Of a stretch of 64,000 bases of DNA, positions 15,651 to 23,902 are shown piece after piece (within the stretch, counting starts at the first letter, position 1; each line of letters opens with the position of its first letter). The stretch is taken from positions 62,001-126,000 of the forward strand of contig SVEC01000005.1 in assembly GCA_015057555.1 (NCBI GenBank), written 5' to 3'. Position numbers and translations under genes: made by a program. The stretch comes from Lachnospiraceae bacterium. Lineage in GTDB: Bacteria; Bacillota; Clostridia; Lachnospirales; Lachnospiraceae. Under the pieces are notes generated by a model. That model searched no databases. It worked only from the letters and a program-made list of their open reading frames with translations, and was not told the DNA's origin.

Positions 15651-15707
15651 TATAGCGTACCTCCTAAAAATATTGTGGTATAACGGGGGATACCCTTCCA
15701 CTTAAAC

Positions 15708-16298
15708 TTACATCTTCTGAATATCTGTGAAACCAATCTCTACAGAAGTAGCACGTCCAAAAATATCTACCTCAATAGTAACTGTCTGCTTTCCATCGTT
15801 GATTGCCTTAATCTCACCAACACTGCCTTCCCAAGCTCCTGTCACAACCTTAATAAGGTCACCAACATTTGCATCTATAGAAGCTACAACTGGTGTATCT
15901 ACAGCAATTCCCATATTGCGCATCTCTGCTTCTGTTAATGGAACCGGCTTTGATTCCGGACCTACGAAGCCTGTTACACCACGTGTATTACGAACCACGT
16001 ACCATGTAACATCATTCATATACATATGAATTAATACATATCCTGGAAACAGCTTCTTCTGAACAGTTTTCTTGGTACCGTTGCTCTTTGTCTCTACAAC
16101 CTCTTGTACAGGCACTGCAACCTCAAGAATCTGGTCATGTAGCTTTCTGTTTTTGATGGTGTTCTCAATATCAGTTTTAACCTTGTTCTCATATCCTGAA
16201 TAGGTATGAGCTACATACCATCTAGCTTCGCCCTGTGGCTTTTCAGCAACCTCAGTAGCTACGCTATTAGTAGCATCATTCTCTAGAATCTCTGACAT
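15708..16298 (-). CDS. nusG: Transcription antitermination/pausing factor NusG
   Basis: A 196-residue NusG with the NGN domain (ARWYVAHTYSGYENKVK onwards, then KKLFPGYVLIHMYM and RNTRGVTGFVG) and a C-terminal KOW domain (VGDLIKVVTGAWEGSVGEI). It binds RNA polymerase and couples or modulates elongation. The N-terminus carries about 25 extra acidic residues before the NGN fold, which is common in Firmicutes. It lies between secE (16 bases) and rplK. Confidence 0.97.
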   Translation of the reverse strand: MSEILENDATNSVATEVAEKPQGEARWYVAHTYSGYENKVKTDIENTIKNRKLHDQILEVAVPVQEVVETKSNGTKKTVQKKLFPGYVLIHMYMNDVTWYVVRNTRGVTGFVGPESKPVPLTEAEMRNMGIAVDTPVVASIDANVGDLIKVVTGAWEGSVGEIKAINDGKQTVTIEVDIFGRATSVEIGFTDIQKM

Positions 16299-16314
16299 AC
16301 TTTCACCTACCTTA

Positions 16315-16521
16315 TTAAATAATAAAGCTCAAGCCATATTTCAGTAACATATCAATACCAGCGATTAAAAGTCCTACTATAATAGAAACAATTAATGCTA
16401 CTGTTGACTTCTTAGCTAAGGCATTCTTAGTTGGCCAAGTAATCTTAGCGAACTCACCCTTAAGCTCCTGAAACCAGCTTCTCTTCAAAGAAGGTGATGA
16501 TGTCTTATTATCCTTTGACAT
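16315..16521 (-). CDS. secE: Preprotein translocase subunit SecE
   Basis: A 68-residue SecE with a single membrane helix at about 42-65 and the conserved cytoplasmic amphipathic stretch WFQELKGEFAKITWPTKNALAKKS. It clamps SecY in the SecYEG channel. It has AAGGAG before its ATG and sits between rpmG and nusG, the usual order. Confidence 0.97.
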   Translation of the reverse strand: MSKDNKTSSPSLKRSWFQELKGEFAKITWPTKNALAKKSTVALIVSIIVGLLIAGIDMLLKYGLSFII

Positions 16522-16570
16522 ATTCTTACTCCTTCTTGTCCTCTACGCGAGAGAACCTAAATAATGCCGA

Positions 16571-16720
16571 CTACTTTGTTTCCTTGTGATTTGTATGCGC
16601 CTTACAGAACTTACAATACTTCTTAGTTTCCATTCTGTCTGGATGCGTTTTCTTATCCTTTGTCATATTGTAATTACGCTGTTTACAATCCTGACATGCC
16701 AATGTTATCTTAACACGCAC
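16571..16720 (-). CDS. rpmG: 50S ribosomal protein L33
   Basis: A 49-residue L33 starting at GTG 16718-16720, with GGAGG nine bases upstream. The protein carries both zinc-binding pairs, CQDC near residue 9 and CKFC near residue 37, so it is the C+ (zinc) form. The sequence [13 protein letters not shown] and [15 protein letters not shown] is diagnostic. It opens the operon, directly behind the promoter at 16793-16821. Confidence 0.96.
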   Translation of the reverse strand: MRVKITLACQDCKQRNYNMTKDKKTHPDRMETKKYCKFCKAHTNHKETK

Positions 16721-16792
16721 AACTATCCACCTCCATTTTAAATTTACTGATTTTAAGGCATAAAAAAAAGACCTTCTTCCATCGCAAGGTAT

Positions 16793-16821
16793 AGAATATC
16801 AAAAGCCTTAATTAAAGTCAA
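16793..16821 (-). promoter_or_regulatory. Promoter of the rpmG-secE-nusG-rplK-rplA operon
   Basis: The minus strand has TTGACT (16816-16821), 17 bases, TATTCT (16793-16798). The leader of about 65 bases contains an A/T-run but no obvious riboswitch. The remaining gap up to 16950 shows nothing else I can identify. Confidence 0.75.
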
Positions 16822-16951
16822 GCAAAATATGATGGTTTTCTTTGATTTTCTTATGGTTTACACCTATTTACTCAGCTAATATACCATATTTTTGTATTAT
16901 TTGCATTATATAGGAAGAAAAATTTTGTGAAATTTATATATTACATTTTTA

Positions 16952-16980
16952 TAGACTGTAGTAAAGAATTGTAATATAAT
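16952..16980 (+). promoter_or_regulatory. Promoter of the long FliD-like gene
   Basis: TAGACT (16952-16957), 17 bases, TATAAT (16975-16980). It is a sigma-A type; no sigma-D flagellar consensus (GCCGATAT) is seen. The leader to the ATG at 17071 is about 85 bases and contains an AGCG/CGCT hairpin. Confidence 0.7.
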
Positions 16981-17070
16981 AGTATTAAGTATAAATAGAA
17001 TACTGGGAAAATAGCGTTTGAAAAGGAGTTTAAATCGCTTCGTAGATTAATCCAAGGAAGGAGGAATTAT

Positions 17071-18336
17071 ATGAAAGTTAATAGTAGCATCTATAATCAT
17101 TTAGGTTCTAATACCGTCCCTAAAAAACGTACAACTACACATAAGTCCTCTGAGCTTAAGGCAATCTACACCAAGATGGCACAGTATAATAAGTCATCTC
17201 CTCTTTATATGCTCAATCTATCAGATAATAAACAGGACCAAATTATAAACATCAAGGAATCAGCTTTATCTCTTAGATATAGTATCCAAAGCTTTGGAAA
17301 CCCAGATGATGATATGTATTCCAAGAAAGTTTTTTCTTCCTCTGATAACTCTGTAGTATCAGGCTCCTTGAAAAAACCTGGTGCGGCAAATATACCAGAA
17401 AGCTTAGATATCGAAATCGAAACTCTGGCAACCCAGCAGGTAAATATGAGCAAATTCGTAAAGTCAGCAGATTTTTCTCTGGTACCTAAGGAGCATCGTT
17501 TCACATTAGAGACCCTTAACACCAGTGCTCATTTTGGAATCACTGTTGACAAGGGAGATGCTAATATAGATATCCAAAGTAAGATAGTGAACTATGTGAA
17601 CAACCGCAACATAGGAATCAACGCTTCCCTTATTAAGGAAGGTGCAAACAGTGCTGTAATGTTCACTTCCGCCGAAACTGGAAAGCCTGCCACTGATGAT
17701 GGTTTATTATTTAGCTTTACACCAGATGGTGCCGGACAAAACCTGGTTAATGTCTTCGAGCTTAACAACGTTAAGTCAAAGCCAACCAACTCCAGTTTCT
17801 CCATCAACGGTAACAAGCATATATCCAGTTCAAACCACATCTCCATCAACCAGGCTATAGAGCTTGACTTCCACAAGGTTAGTAATGGTCCTGTTAAGGT
17901 GGGACTTGCAGCAGATTCAGCTCAGGCCATAGAGCAGTTAGAAGGCTTTGCAGCTGCATACAACGGCTTGATGGATTTATCAGACAATTCCGTATCTCAG
18001 ATTGGAACTAGAAGTCTTAGTACTGACATTTCCGGTATACTTTCAAAGTATAAGGCTGATATGGATTCCATTGGTATGGTAACGGGAGAGGATGGACGAT
18101 TAAGCATTGACAAGGAGCTGGTTAAGAAATCTTTGGGTAGTGGCGAATTCACTGAGTTCTTTAGCAATTCCGAAACCATTGCCACAGACATTGAAAATGC
18201 CACCAACAGACTTGTGTTGGATCCTATAGCCTATGTAAACAAAACTATAGTATCCTACCCTAACGCTTCAAACAAACTAAATAATACATATACTCAGTCA
18301 CTATACAGTGGTCTTATGTATAATAACTACGCATAA
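17071..18336 (+). CDS. FliD-like (flagellar cap/HAP2-related) protein
   Basis: A 421-residue protein without signal peptide. The middle holds SLDIEIETLATQQVNMS, FTLETLNTSAHFGITVDKGD and ASLIKEGANSAVMFTSAETGK, which are typical of FliD domains (the last one is the conserved end of the D2-D3 core), and the C-terminal half has YNGLMDLSDNS...GMVTGEDGRLSIDKELVKKSL, the usual FliD C-terminal pattern. The first 100 residues are unusual, basic and Ser/Asn-rich. AGGAGG precedes the ATG. No other flagellar gene lies nearby, so it may be an orphan cap-like or adhesive protein; a second FliD-like gene lies at 19178-19897. Confidence 0.72.
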   Translation: MKVNSSIYNHLGSNTVPKKRTTTHKSSELKAIYTKMAQYNKSSPLYMLNLSDNKQDQIINIKESALSLRYSIQSFGNPDDDMYSKKVFSSSDNSVVSGSLKKPGAANIPESLDIEIETLATQQVNMSKFVKSADFSLVPKEHRFTLETLNTSAHFGITVDKGDANIDIQSKIVNYVNNRNIGINASLIKEGANSAVMFTSAETGKPATDDGLLFSFTPDGAGQNLVNVFELNNVKSKPTNSSFSINGNKHISSSNHISINQAIELDFHKVSNGPVKVGLAADSAQAIEQLEGFAAAYNGLMDLSDNSVSQIGTRSLSTDISGILSKYKADMDSIGMVTGEDGRLSIDKELVKKSLGSGEFTEFFSNSETIATDIENATNRLVLDPIAYVNKTIVSYPNASNKLNNTYTQSLYSGLMYNNYA

Positions 18337-18387
18337 AAAGACAGTAACTAATCTGGATTTAATATCCTGATATAGCTACTGTCTTTT
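18336..18387. terminator. Hairpin terminator between convergent genes
   Basis: AAAAGACAGTA pairs with TACTGTCTTTT through a weaker AT inner stem. It serves both the FliD-like gene and the pseudouridine synthase. Confidence 0.8.
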
Positions 18388-18399
18388 AGATTTATACTA

Positions 18400-19116
18400 T
18401 TATTTATTTTTAAGTTCCTCCAATTCCTCTGGGGTAAGTCTTCTATATTCCCCCACTTCAAGAGTTTCATCCAGCTTTAAGCATCCCATAGAAAGCCTCT
18501 TCAAATACTTCACCTTCATGCCAACCGCTTCAAACATCCTCTTAACCTGATGATATCTACCCTCAGTAATGGTAAGTCGTATTCTACTTTCCTCACCACT
18601 TTCTTCTATAATAAGTACAGCTGGTGCTGTTAATTTATCATCTCCTATATCCACACCTTGTCTAAAGCTTTCCACTGTCTCCTCTGTGACTCTACCCTCT
18701 ACCAAGGCATAGTACTCCTTATCCACATGCTTTCCTGGAGCTAATAGATTGTTTGCCAAAACTCCATCATTAGTTATCAGCAAAAGACCTTCTGTGTCCT
18801 TATCCAGTCTTCCCACCGGGAATAAATCCCTTCTCTTATCCTCGGTAATAAGCTGAAGCACCGTCTTATCTCTCTCATCCTTAGTAGCCGAAACCACACC
18901 TGCAGGCTTGTTCAACATGTAATATTGAAACTCCTCATGGAATAAAGCCTTTCCATCTATGGAAACCACATCCTCATCTGGATTAATCTTAGTCTCCGGC
19001 TTTTTCACCACAGTATCATTAACTCTCACTCTGCACTGTTTTAATTTTATTTTTACCTCTGACCTGGTCCCTTGGCCCGCATCCGCCAGATACTTATCTA
19101 GTCTAATTAGAGACAT
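18400..19116 (-). CDS. RsuA-type rRNA pseudouridine synthase
   Basis: A 238-residue RsuA/RluB/E/F-family enzyme. An S4-like RNA-binding domain comes first (RLDKYLADAGQGTRSEVKIKL), then the catalytic domain with GRLDKDTEGLLLITNDG, where the Asp of RLDKDT is the nucleophile, and the C-terminal ITEGRYHQVKRMFEAVG. These enzymes modify one uridine in 16S or 23S rRNA; the short form resembles RsuA, acting on 16S U516. The start is ATG 19114-19116 with GGAGG six bases upstream. The upstream open frame lies in the terminator of the neighbouring gene and is not used. Confidence 0.93.
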   Translation of the reverse strand: MSLIRLDKYLADAGQGTRSEVKIKLKQCRVRVNDTVVKKPETKINPDEDVVSIDGKALFHEEFQYYMLNKPAGVVSATKDERDKTVLQLITEDKRRDLFPVGRLDKDTEGLLLITNDGVLANNLLAPGKHVDKEYYALVEGRVTEETVESFRQGVDIGDDKLTAPAVLIIEESGEESRIRLTITEGRYHQVKRMFEAVGMKVKYLKRLSMGCLKLDETLEVGEYRRLTPEELEELKNK

Positions 19117-19134
19117 ATTATTCCTCCAAAAATT

Positions 19135-19165
19135 TAATGGAACCCTAGAAGCTAAGGTTCCATTA
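19135..19165 (-). terminator. Terminator after the short FliD-like gene
   Basis: TAATGGAACC (19135-19144) and GGTTCCATTA (19156-19165) form a perfect ten-base stem; the minus strand continues AATTTTTGG. Confidence 0.88.
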
Positions 19166-19177
19166 ACCAACTTGTTT

Positions 19178-19897
19178 TTACAATAATGAGTCAAACATAC
19201 TGCCTGTTGACATACTCTTAACAGCCTGTGATGAGTAGAGACCATCTATAGAATTAAGGTCTGTATTGGCAGCTGAATATACCTGCAAAAGCTTAGTCTG
19301 AATATTCTTAGCCATAGAAACATTTCCTGTAAAGAGGCTCTTCACATCTGTCATATTTGCATCCTTAAATGCATCCTCATCAATCTTTAAGGTGTTATCA
19401 CTTTCAATGCTTACACCAATCTGTGATAGGGCCGATTTGTAAACCTTCATCTGGTCCACAAGTCTTACACCTGCTTTAAGAGAATTATCTCCATCCATCT
19501 CTCCAGCATCCTTAACCATAGAGTTATAGTCCTCTACAAAATCCTTTAGCTTGTCCAAAATCTTGTCCTTGTCGTAGTCAGTAACTTTATTTCCGTCCTT
19601 ATCTGTTGTACTAACCTTCTTAAATAAGCTGTCATCCATAAGCTTATTAAGTGAATTAATAGCCTCCTGTGTTCCTGACTTTACCAGCTCTACACTTTTC
19701 TTACTTGCCTCTGCACTCTTAGCCTCTTCCTTTGCTACCTTTGCATAATAATTCTTAGCAAGCTTGTAATAGGAGCCGTTCTGCACTGCATAGTAATCGC
19801 CTAAAAAATTTGCCGACCCAGATGAACCATTTGTGGAATTATTTCCAAAAAAGCTGTTCATATAGTCGTAGGTGTTTGAAACGTTAAAAAAGTTCAT
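19178..19897 (-). CDS. Short FliD-like (C-terminal domain) protein
   Basis: A 239-residue protein that matches only the C-terminal part of FliD: a coiled helical start, then LKDFVEDYNSMVKDAGEM, LVDQMKVYKSALSQIGVSIESDNTLKIDEDAFKDA and SLFTGNVSMAKNIQTKL. The ATG at 19895-19897 fits AAGGAG better than ATG 19901-19903, which would overlap the upstream stop. It is co-transcribed with a lipoprotein gene. A truncated cap-like protein outside a flagellar cluster suggests a non-flagellar surface or regulatory role, but this is inference. Confidence 0.72.
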   Translation of the reverse strand: MNFFNVSNTYDYMNSFFGNNSTNGSSGSANFLGDYYAVQNGSYYKLAKNYYAKVAKEEAKSAEASKKSVELVKSGTQEAINSLNKLMDDSLFKKVSTTDKDGNKVTDYDKDKILDKLKDFVEDYNSMVKDAGEMDGDNSLKAGVRLVDQMKVYKSALSQIGVSIESDNTLKIDEDAFKDANMTDVKSLFTGNVSMAKNIQTKLLQVYSAANTDLNSIDGLYSSQAVKSMSTGSMFDSLL

Positions 19898-19899
19898 AA

Positions 19900-20871
19900 T
19901 CATTCTCCTTCCTTGGTATTTTTCTTCATATATATAGTTACATCCTTGTAAACTCCAGCTTCATCAGGAGCAACCTCGCTCCATGGTACTGTACATGCCT
20001 CATTGCTGTAGGCTTCGTACTCTAGTGTGCTAATCTCCACAGGCACATTAAGTGGTGTGTAATAAGGCATATCAAACTGATCTCCATCTACATATGTAAT
20101 ACTTATAGTTCTGTAACCCTGCTCCATAGCCATAGCCTCTGTAATATCCTCTGGTATATCATAGGAAGCGCCAGCTGTAACAAATGAGTAGGACAGCTTC
20201 TCACCAGCCTGATTATAGCAATCAAACTTTTGTACCTTAAAACCATCATCTAATGTATATTCCATAAAGTATTTTTCTCCACTAGCACCACTATAAACAG
20301 TCTTAACCATAAGCATACCATCCTGCTTGTATACCTCTTCCACAACCTCTGTACTATCCGCTCCACCAGATAATCCAAATACCATGGAATTATGATTAGA
20401 ATCTACAATAGCTGCTGCCACAAGTGGCTCTGGATATAAAAGTATGGAAAGCTGATTATCCTTAATCTGATACCAGTAGTTATTTGCAGCATCTAACACC
20501 TTAACATAACCATCTGAATCCTCATAAACCTGGGCATACATTCCCTTGCTATCGAAGCCTAAGAACTGATACTCTGAAAAAGTTTCCTCACCGTTGGCAT
20601 AATATATAGTATTCATACTATAATTCTCCCCACCGGATAAAAGTACATCACCCTTATTAGCATCATACATATCCTGATATGTAATTCTTTTTTCCATCTC
20701 CGTTAGCTCTTCTGTGGTAGCCTCCGTGGTCACTTCTGTAGTAGCTTCAGTGGTAGAAACCGTGCTCTCAGTAGTAACTAAAACCAATTCATCCTTTTTA
20801 CCACATGCCACCAATGCTGTGGCACAAGCTACCATCACAATAGTGAGGCCTATCCTTTTTAACCTTCTCAT
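19900..20871 (-). CDS. Lipoprotein with Thr/Glu-rich linker, unknown function
   Basis: A 323-residue lipoprotein. The signal peptide ends in a clear lipobox (TALVACGKK, Cys24), followed by a Thr/Glu/Ser-rich stretch (TTEATTEVTTEATTE) that acts as a spacer and may be O-modified. The remainder is acidic with alternating strands (YTLDDGFKVQKFDCYN, SISYVDGDQFDMPYY-like) and resembles other lipoproteins of unknown role in this family of organisms. ATG 20869-20871 has GGAGG; the upstream open codons are rejected. It ends at the start of the short FliD-like gene. Confidence 0.8.
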   Translation of the reverse strand: MRRLKRIGLTIVMVACATALVACGKKDELVLVTTESTVSTTEATTEVTTEATTEELTEMEKRITYQDMYDANKGDVLLSGGENYSMNTIYYANGEETFSEYQFLGFDSKGMYAQVYEDSDGYVKVLDAANNYWYQIKDNQLSILLYPEPLVAAAIVDSNHNSMVFGLSGGADSTEVVEEVYKQDGMLMVKTVYSGASGEKYFMEYTLDDGFKVQKFDCYNQAGEKLSYSFVTAGASYDIPEDITEAMAMEQGYRTISITYVDGDQFDMPYYTPLNVPVEISTLEYEAYSNEACTVPWSEVAPDEAGVYKDVTIYMKKNTKEGE

Positions 20872-21006
20872 ACGTCCTCCAAAAATCAAGTCATTATTAT
20901 ATAATTCAATATACCTATATAACAATTATACTTAATTAAATCTTAGGTTTCAATCGTATTTATAAATATTTCGACAAATAATGTAAGAATACTTATACGT
21001 TTATAC

Positions 21007-22530
21007 TTATTTTCGAGACAATATTCTAACCACAATATTCTTAGTATTTTCAAATTCCTTTGATTTAAAGAATATCAATAACAGTAATAGGTTAGAAATC
21101 ACTCCACACATAAGTGCTTTCAAAGCTAATCCCCATATTCCACCTAATGTAATAACAGTACATGCAAAATACGTTATCGCACATACTACTGCTGTTGCAA
21201 TTGCATACCCTATCATTCTTAAAATATAATTCTTCATATTTCTGTGGAATAGTACTGTGGACAGATTGTAAAACAACCAAGGCATACCCACAACAACCTT
21301 TGATACAACCGTTGCCCAAAGAACACCATACACTCCCCAGAACTGTATAAAGATAATATTTAATATAAGGTTTGTAAACGCGGTAGCCAAGGGTCTAAAT
21401 CTATCCTCATGCCAAATTCCTGCTGCATCCTTATAAGTGAGCAACAGCTGATTCATCTGGTCAACGAAGAAATATATTACAAAGCAAATCACTGCGCTAA
21501 AGGCAAACATAGACCCCTTTCCTGCCCAAAGCTCCATAAATGGTTGAAGCAAGCAAAGCAGGCAAGCGCTACAAAAGGCCGTAAGCCAAACAGTTATAAA
21601 TGTAAGCTTCTTTAAGTCCTTATAGTTTTTCTCCTCAGAGTCCACCAATATACTATTTCCAATTCCTGCTGTACAAGAATCAAAAACTACCTTAACAATT
21701 CCCATAACTGCAGTAAGTATATAATAGTAATTCTGATACACACCAAGTATGGTAAGTCCTAAAAATGCAGATATAACAATGGAGTCACAGGAAGACACTA
21801 TTACATTTCCCAGCTTAGAGGTAAATAGGTCCTTAATCTTACCATTAATATTATCCACATGAGACTGAGGCAACTGCCCCTCCGGCTCATACTCAGGATA
21901 TAGCTTACTAGCCATCTTAGCAGTGATAATATTAGTACATACCTGAGTAATAATTGCCACAACCAGATACCAATAATAATCTTGTAAAAGTATTACAATC
22001 AAAAACTGAATACCATACTGGAAGGTATTGGTTAAAAGCATTACCTTGCTGGCCACATCATTTCTCTGATGAGCAACAAGTAAACTGTTCTTATAAGCAA
22101 ATAACCAATAGGTCATTACTGTACATAAAAGATTAAGGAGATACACGATGTAAACATTGGTATCGCTTGGCACATCCTTCTTAATCAAATGTGGGATAAA
22201 AGGAGTAAGTACTAGTCCCACTACAGCAATTACTGTACCAATCAGCCTATAATATTTTTTATACAGATTAAGGAGAGCACATATTTCCCTCTTATCTCCA
22301 TCTATAATAGGCTGGTACATACTGTAAACCATGGCTGTTCCCACACCTAATTCCGCCAGATTAAGTACCCAAAGCACGGAGCCAAATAAGCTGTTAAGTC
22401 CTAAGTACTCCATACCCATATATTTCATCATAGCCGTTCTCATAAGGAATGGCATCAATATCTGGTATCCCTTAAGGAACATTCCAAACACTAAATTTCT
22501 AGATGCATTAGAAACTCTACTTTCCTGCAT
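21007..22530 (-). CDS. Wzx-like polysaccharide flippase (MOP superfamily)
   Basis: A 507-residue integral membrane protein with about 12-14 hydrophobic helices. The N-terminus NLVFGMFLKGYQILMPFLMRTA and the loop KYMGMEYLGLNSLFGSVLWVL are characteristic of Wzx/RfbX-type translocases of undecaprenyl-linked sugars. M6 (ATG 22528-22530) with GAGG is preferred to the first ATG. It stands alone here, without glycosyltransferases nearby; a role in an exopolysaccharide or teichoic-type polymer is a family-level inference. Confidence 0.87.
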   Translation of the reverse strand: MQESRVSNASRNLVFGMFLKGYQILMPFLMRTAMMKYMGMEYLGLNSLFGSVLWVLNLAELGVGTAMVYSMYQPIIDGDKREICALLNLYKKYYRLIGTVIAVVGLVLTPFIPHLIKKDVPSDTNVYIVYLLNLLCTVMTYWLFAYKNSLLVAHQRNDVASKVMLLTNTFQYGIQFLIVILLQDYYWYLVVAIITQVCTNIITAKMASKLYPEYEPEGQLPQSHVDNINGKIKDLFTSKLGNVIVSSCDSIVISAFLGLTILGVYQNYYYILTAVMGIVKVVFDSCTAGIGNSILVDSEEKNYKDLKKLTFITVWLTAFCSACLLCLLQPFMELWAGKGSMFAFSAVICFVIYFFVDQMNQLLLTYKDAAGIWHEDRFRPLATAFTNLILNIIFIQFWGVYGVLWATVVSKVVVGMPWLFYNLSTVLFHRNMKNYILRMIGYAIATAVVCAITYFACTVITLGGIWGLALKALMCGVISNLLLLLIFFKSKEFENTKNIVVRILSRK

Positions 22531-22580
22531 GTTACACCTCTTCATAAATATTCTATATATTATTCTCTACCTCTTATCCC

Positions 22581-22609
22581 TTGCATTTTTCTCACTTATC
22601 TTGTAGTAT
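22581..22609 (+). promoter_or_regulatory. Probable promoter of the racemase gene
   Basis: TTGCAT (22581-22586), 17 bases, TAGTAT (22604-22609). The leader is about 25 bases with AAAGGAG before the ATG. The -10 is weak. Confidence 0.5.
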
Positions 22610-22640
22610 CTAAAATAGCATATTAAAGGAGAGTAATAAT

Positions 22641-23669
22641 ATGAATTTACTCAGTAAAGTATATATTACCATAAATTTGGAAAAACTGAAATACAATATT
22701 AACCATACACTGGATTTGTGTAAGAAAAAATCCTTAAATCTGGCGCCTGTAGTTAAGAGTGTCTGCGCTGACCAGCCTATTATAGACTGTTTCAACCACT
22801 CTGATGTGTCACTTATTGCCGACTCAAGACTGGATAATTTCGCTAAAATGAGTACTGACAAGGAAAAGTTTCTTATCAGACCTGCCGCAGGCTGCGAGGC
22901 TAAGGATGTTGTAAATTACTGTGACACCAGTCTTCAATGTGATTTAAATACAATTATGGCACTGGATTCTGCTGCCAAGGATAATGGCAAAACTCACAAC
23001 GTCATATTGCTTATAGATATAGGTGATTTGAGAGATGGAATTTACTTTGAGGATGAAAGCACCTTGCTTTCATGTGCGGCGTATATTCACACCAGTTCAA
23101 ATCTTATGCTTACTGGTATCGCCACCAATTATAATTGTTTCTTAGGATATCTTCCAGATGAGGATAATATGAATCAGCTTAGCAGACTTCACCAACTGAT
23201 TATGCCGTTTTATGATACTGATAGTCCTGTGGTTTCAGGAGGAAATTCTAGTTCTGTGTCCATATTGACTACTGAAGATAAAGCTTTTCCTGCTGACTTT
23301 AACCAGCTTAGAATGGGGGAGGCTATTATGCTCGGTCGTGACCCGGCGGATAATACATTTGTACCTGGCTATGATACAGAGGTATTTACCCTCCATGTTC
23401 CCCTTATAGAGGTTTATGAAAAGAAAACTCCTACAGGAAAGGTTATGAGAAGAGGAATCCTAGCCATAGGAAAGCAGGATTTGCAACTGGATCATATTAT
23501 TCCTAAGGATAGTCGTGTAAAGGTTTTGGGCGGTTGCTCAGATGAGTGCGTGGTGGATTTGGATTCGGCACCTGAGATTAAGTCTGGGGATGAGCTTACC
23601 TTCGAGTTGGAATATGGAGCACTTATGACTGCATTTGCGGGGTCGTTTATCAGAAGAGAATATGTTTAG
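22641..23669 (+). CDS. Alanine/ornithine racemase-family PLP enzyme
   Basis: A 342-residue fold-type III PLP racemase. The Schiff-base Lys39 lies in APVVKSVCAD and the phosphate-binding segment in VVSGGNSSSVSIL; the LRMGEAIMLGRD stretch is typical of the Orr/alanine racemase-like branch. The second catalytic Tyr is not obvious at the classical position, and the C-terminus is shorter than in Alr, so an ornithine- or other amino-acid racemase is as likely as alanine racemase. It stands alone and is convergent with gatD across a strong bidirectional terminator. Confidence 0.85.
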   Translation: MNLLSKVYITINLEKLKYNINHTLDLCKKKSLNLAPVVKSVCADQPIIDCFNHSDVSLIADSRLDNFAKMSTDKEKFLIRPAAGCEAKDVVNYCDTSLQCDLNTIMALDSAAKDNGKTHNVILLIDIGDLRDGIYFEDESTLLSCAAYIHTSSNLMLTGIATNYNCFLGYLPDEDNMNQLSRLHQLIMPFYDTDSPVVSGGNSSSVSILTTEDKAFPADFNQLRMGEAIMLGRDPADNTFVPGYDTEVFTLHVPLIEVYEKKTPTGKVMRRGILAIGKQDLQLDHIIPKDSRVKVLGGCSDECVVDLDSAPEIKSGDELTFELEYGALMTAFAGSFIRREYV

Positions 23670-23696
23670 GTTTTGGCTCCCCGGCGAATTTGGTGG

Positions 23697-23869
23697 CACA
23701 GGGTATGTGCATCGGGGACAAGCTCGCGCATAGTTGCGCTACGTAGCGGTACTAACCTCAAAACGGATGGGACCTATTGAGTAACCAAGTAAACTTGAAC
23801 TCATAGGTCCCATCCGTTTTTCGCTAAGGACCGACGTGCGCAAATAGTCCCCTTAGCACATACCCTGTG
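23697..23869. repeat. Nested imperfect palindrome with internal bidirectional terminator
   Basis: Outer arms CACAGGGTATGTGC (23697-23710) and GCACATACCCTGTG (23856-23869) are a perfect 14-base inverted repeat. Inside, GGGGAC/GTCCCC and GCGCA/TGCGC and ACGT..CGGT/ACCG..ACGT also pair. The centre is the terminator hairpin at 23760-23820. The 173-base unit lies between convergent genes. I see no coding potential and no clear target-site duplication. Confidence 0.6.
23760..23820. terminator. Bidirectional terminator between convergent genes
   Basis: A long stem AAAACGGATGGGACCTAT...ATAGGTCCCATCCGTTTT with one bulged base and loop of about 15 bases, flanked by A and T runs on both sides, ends transcription from both the racemase and gatD directions. 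Confidence 0.9.
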
Positions 23870-23902
23870 TCTTCCAAATTCTTACACAAAGGTACCGTAT
23901 AT

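Noticed and set aside
23697-23869. Calling the nested palindrome a MITE
   Set aside because: Although the terminal inverted repeats are perfect, I see no target-site duplication and no second copy in the window.
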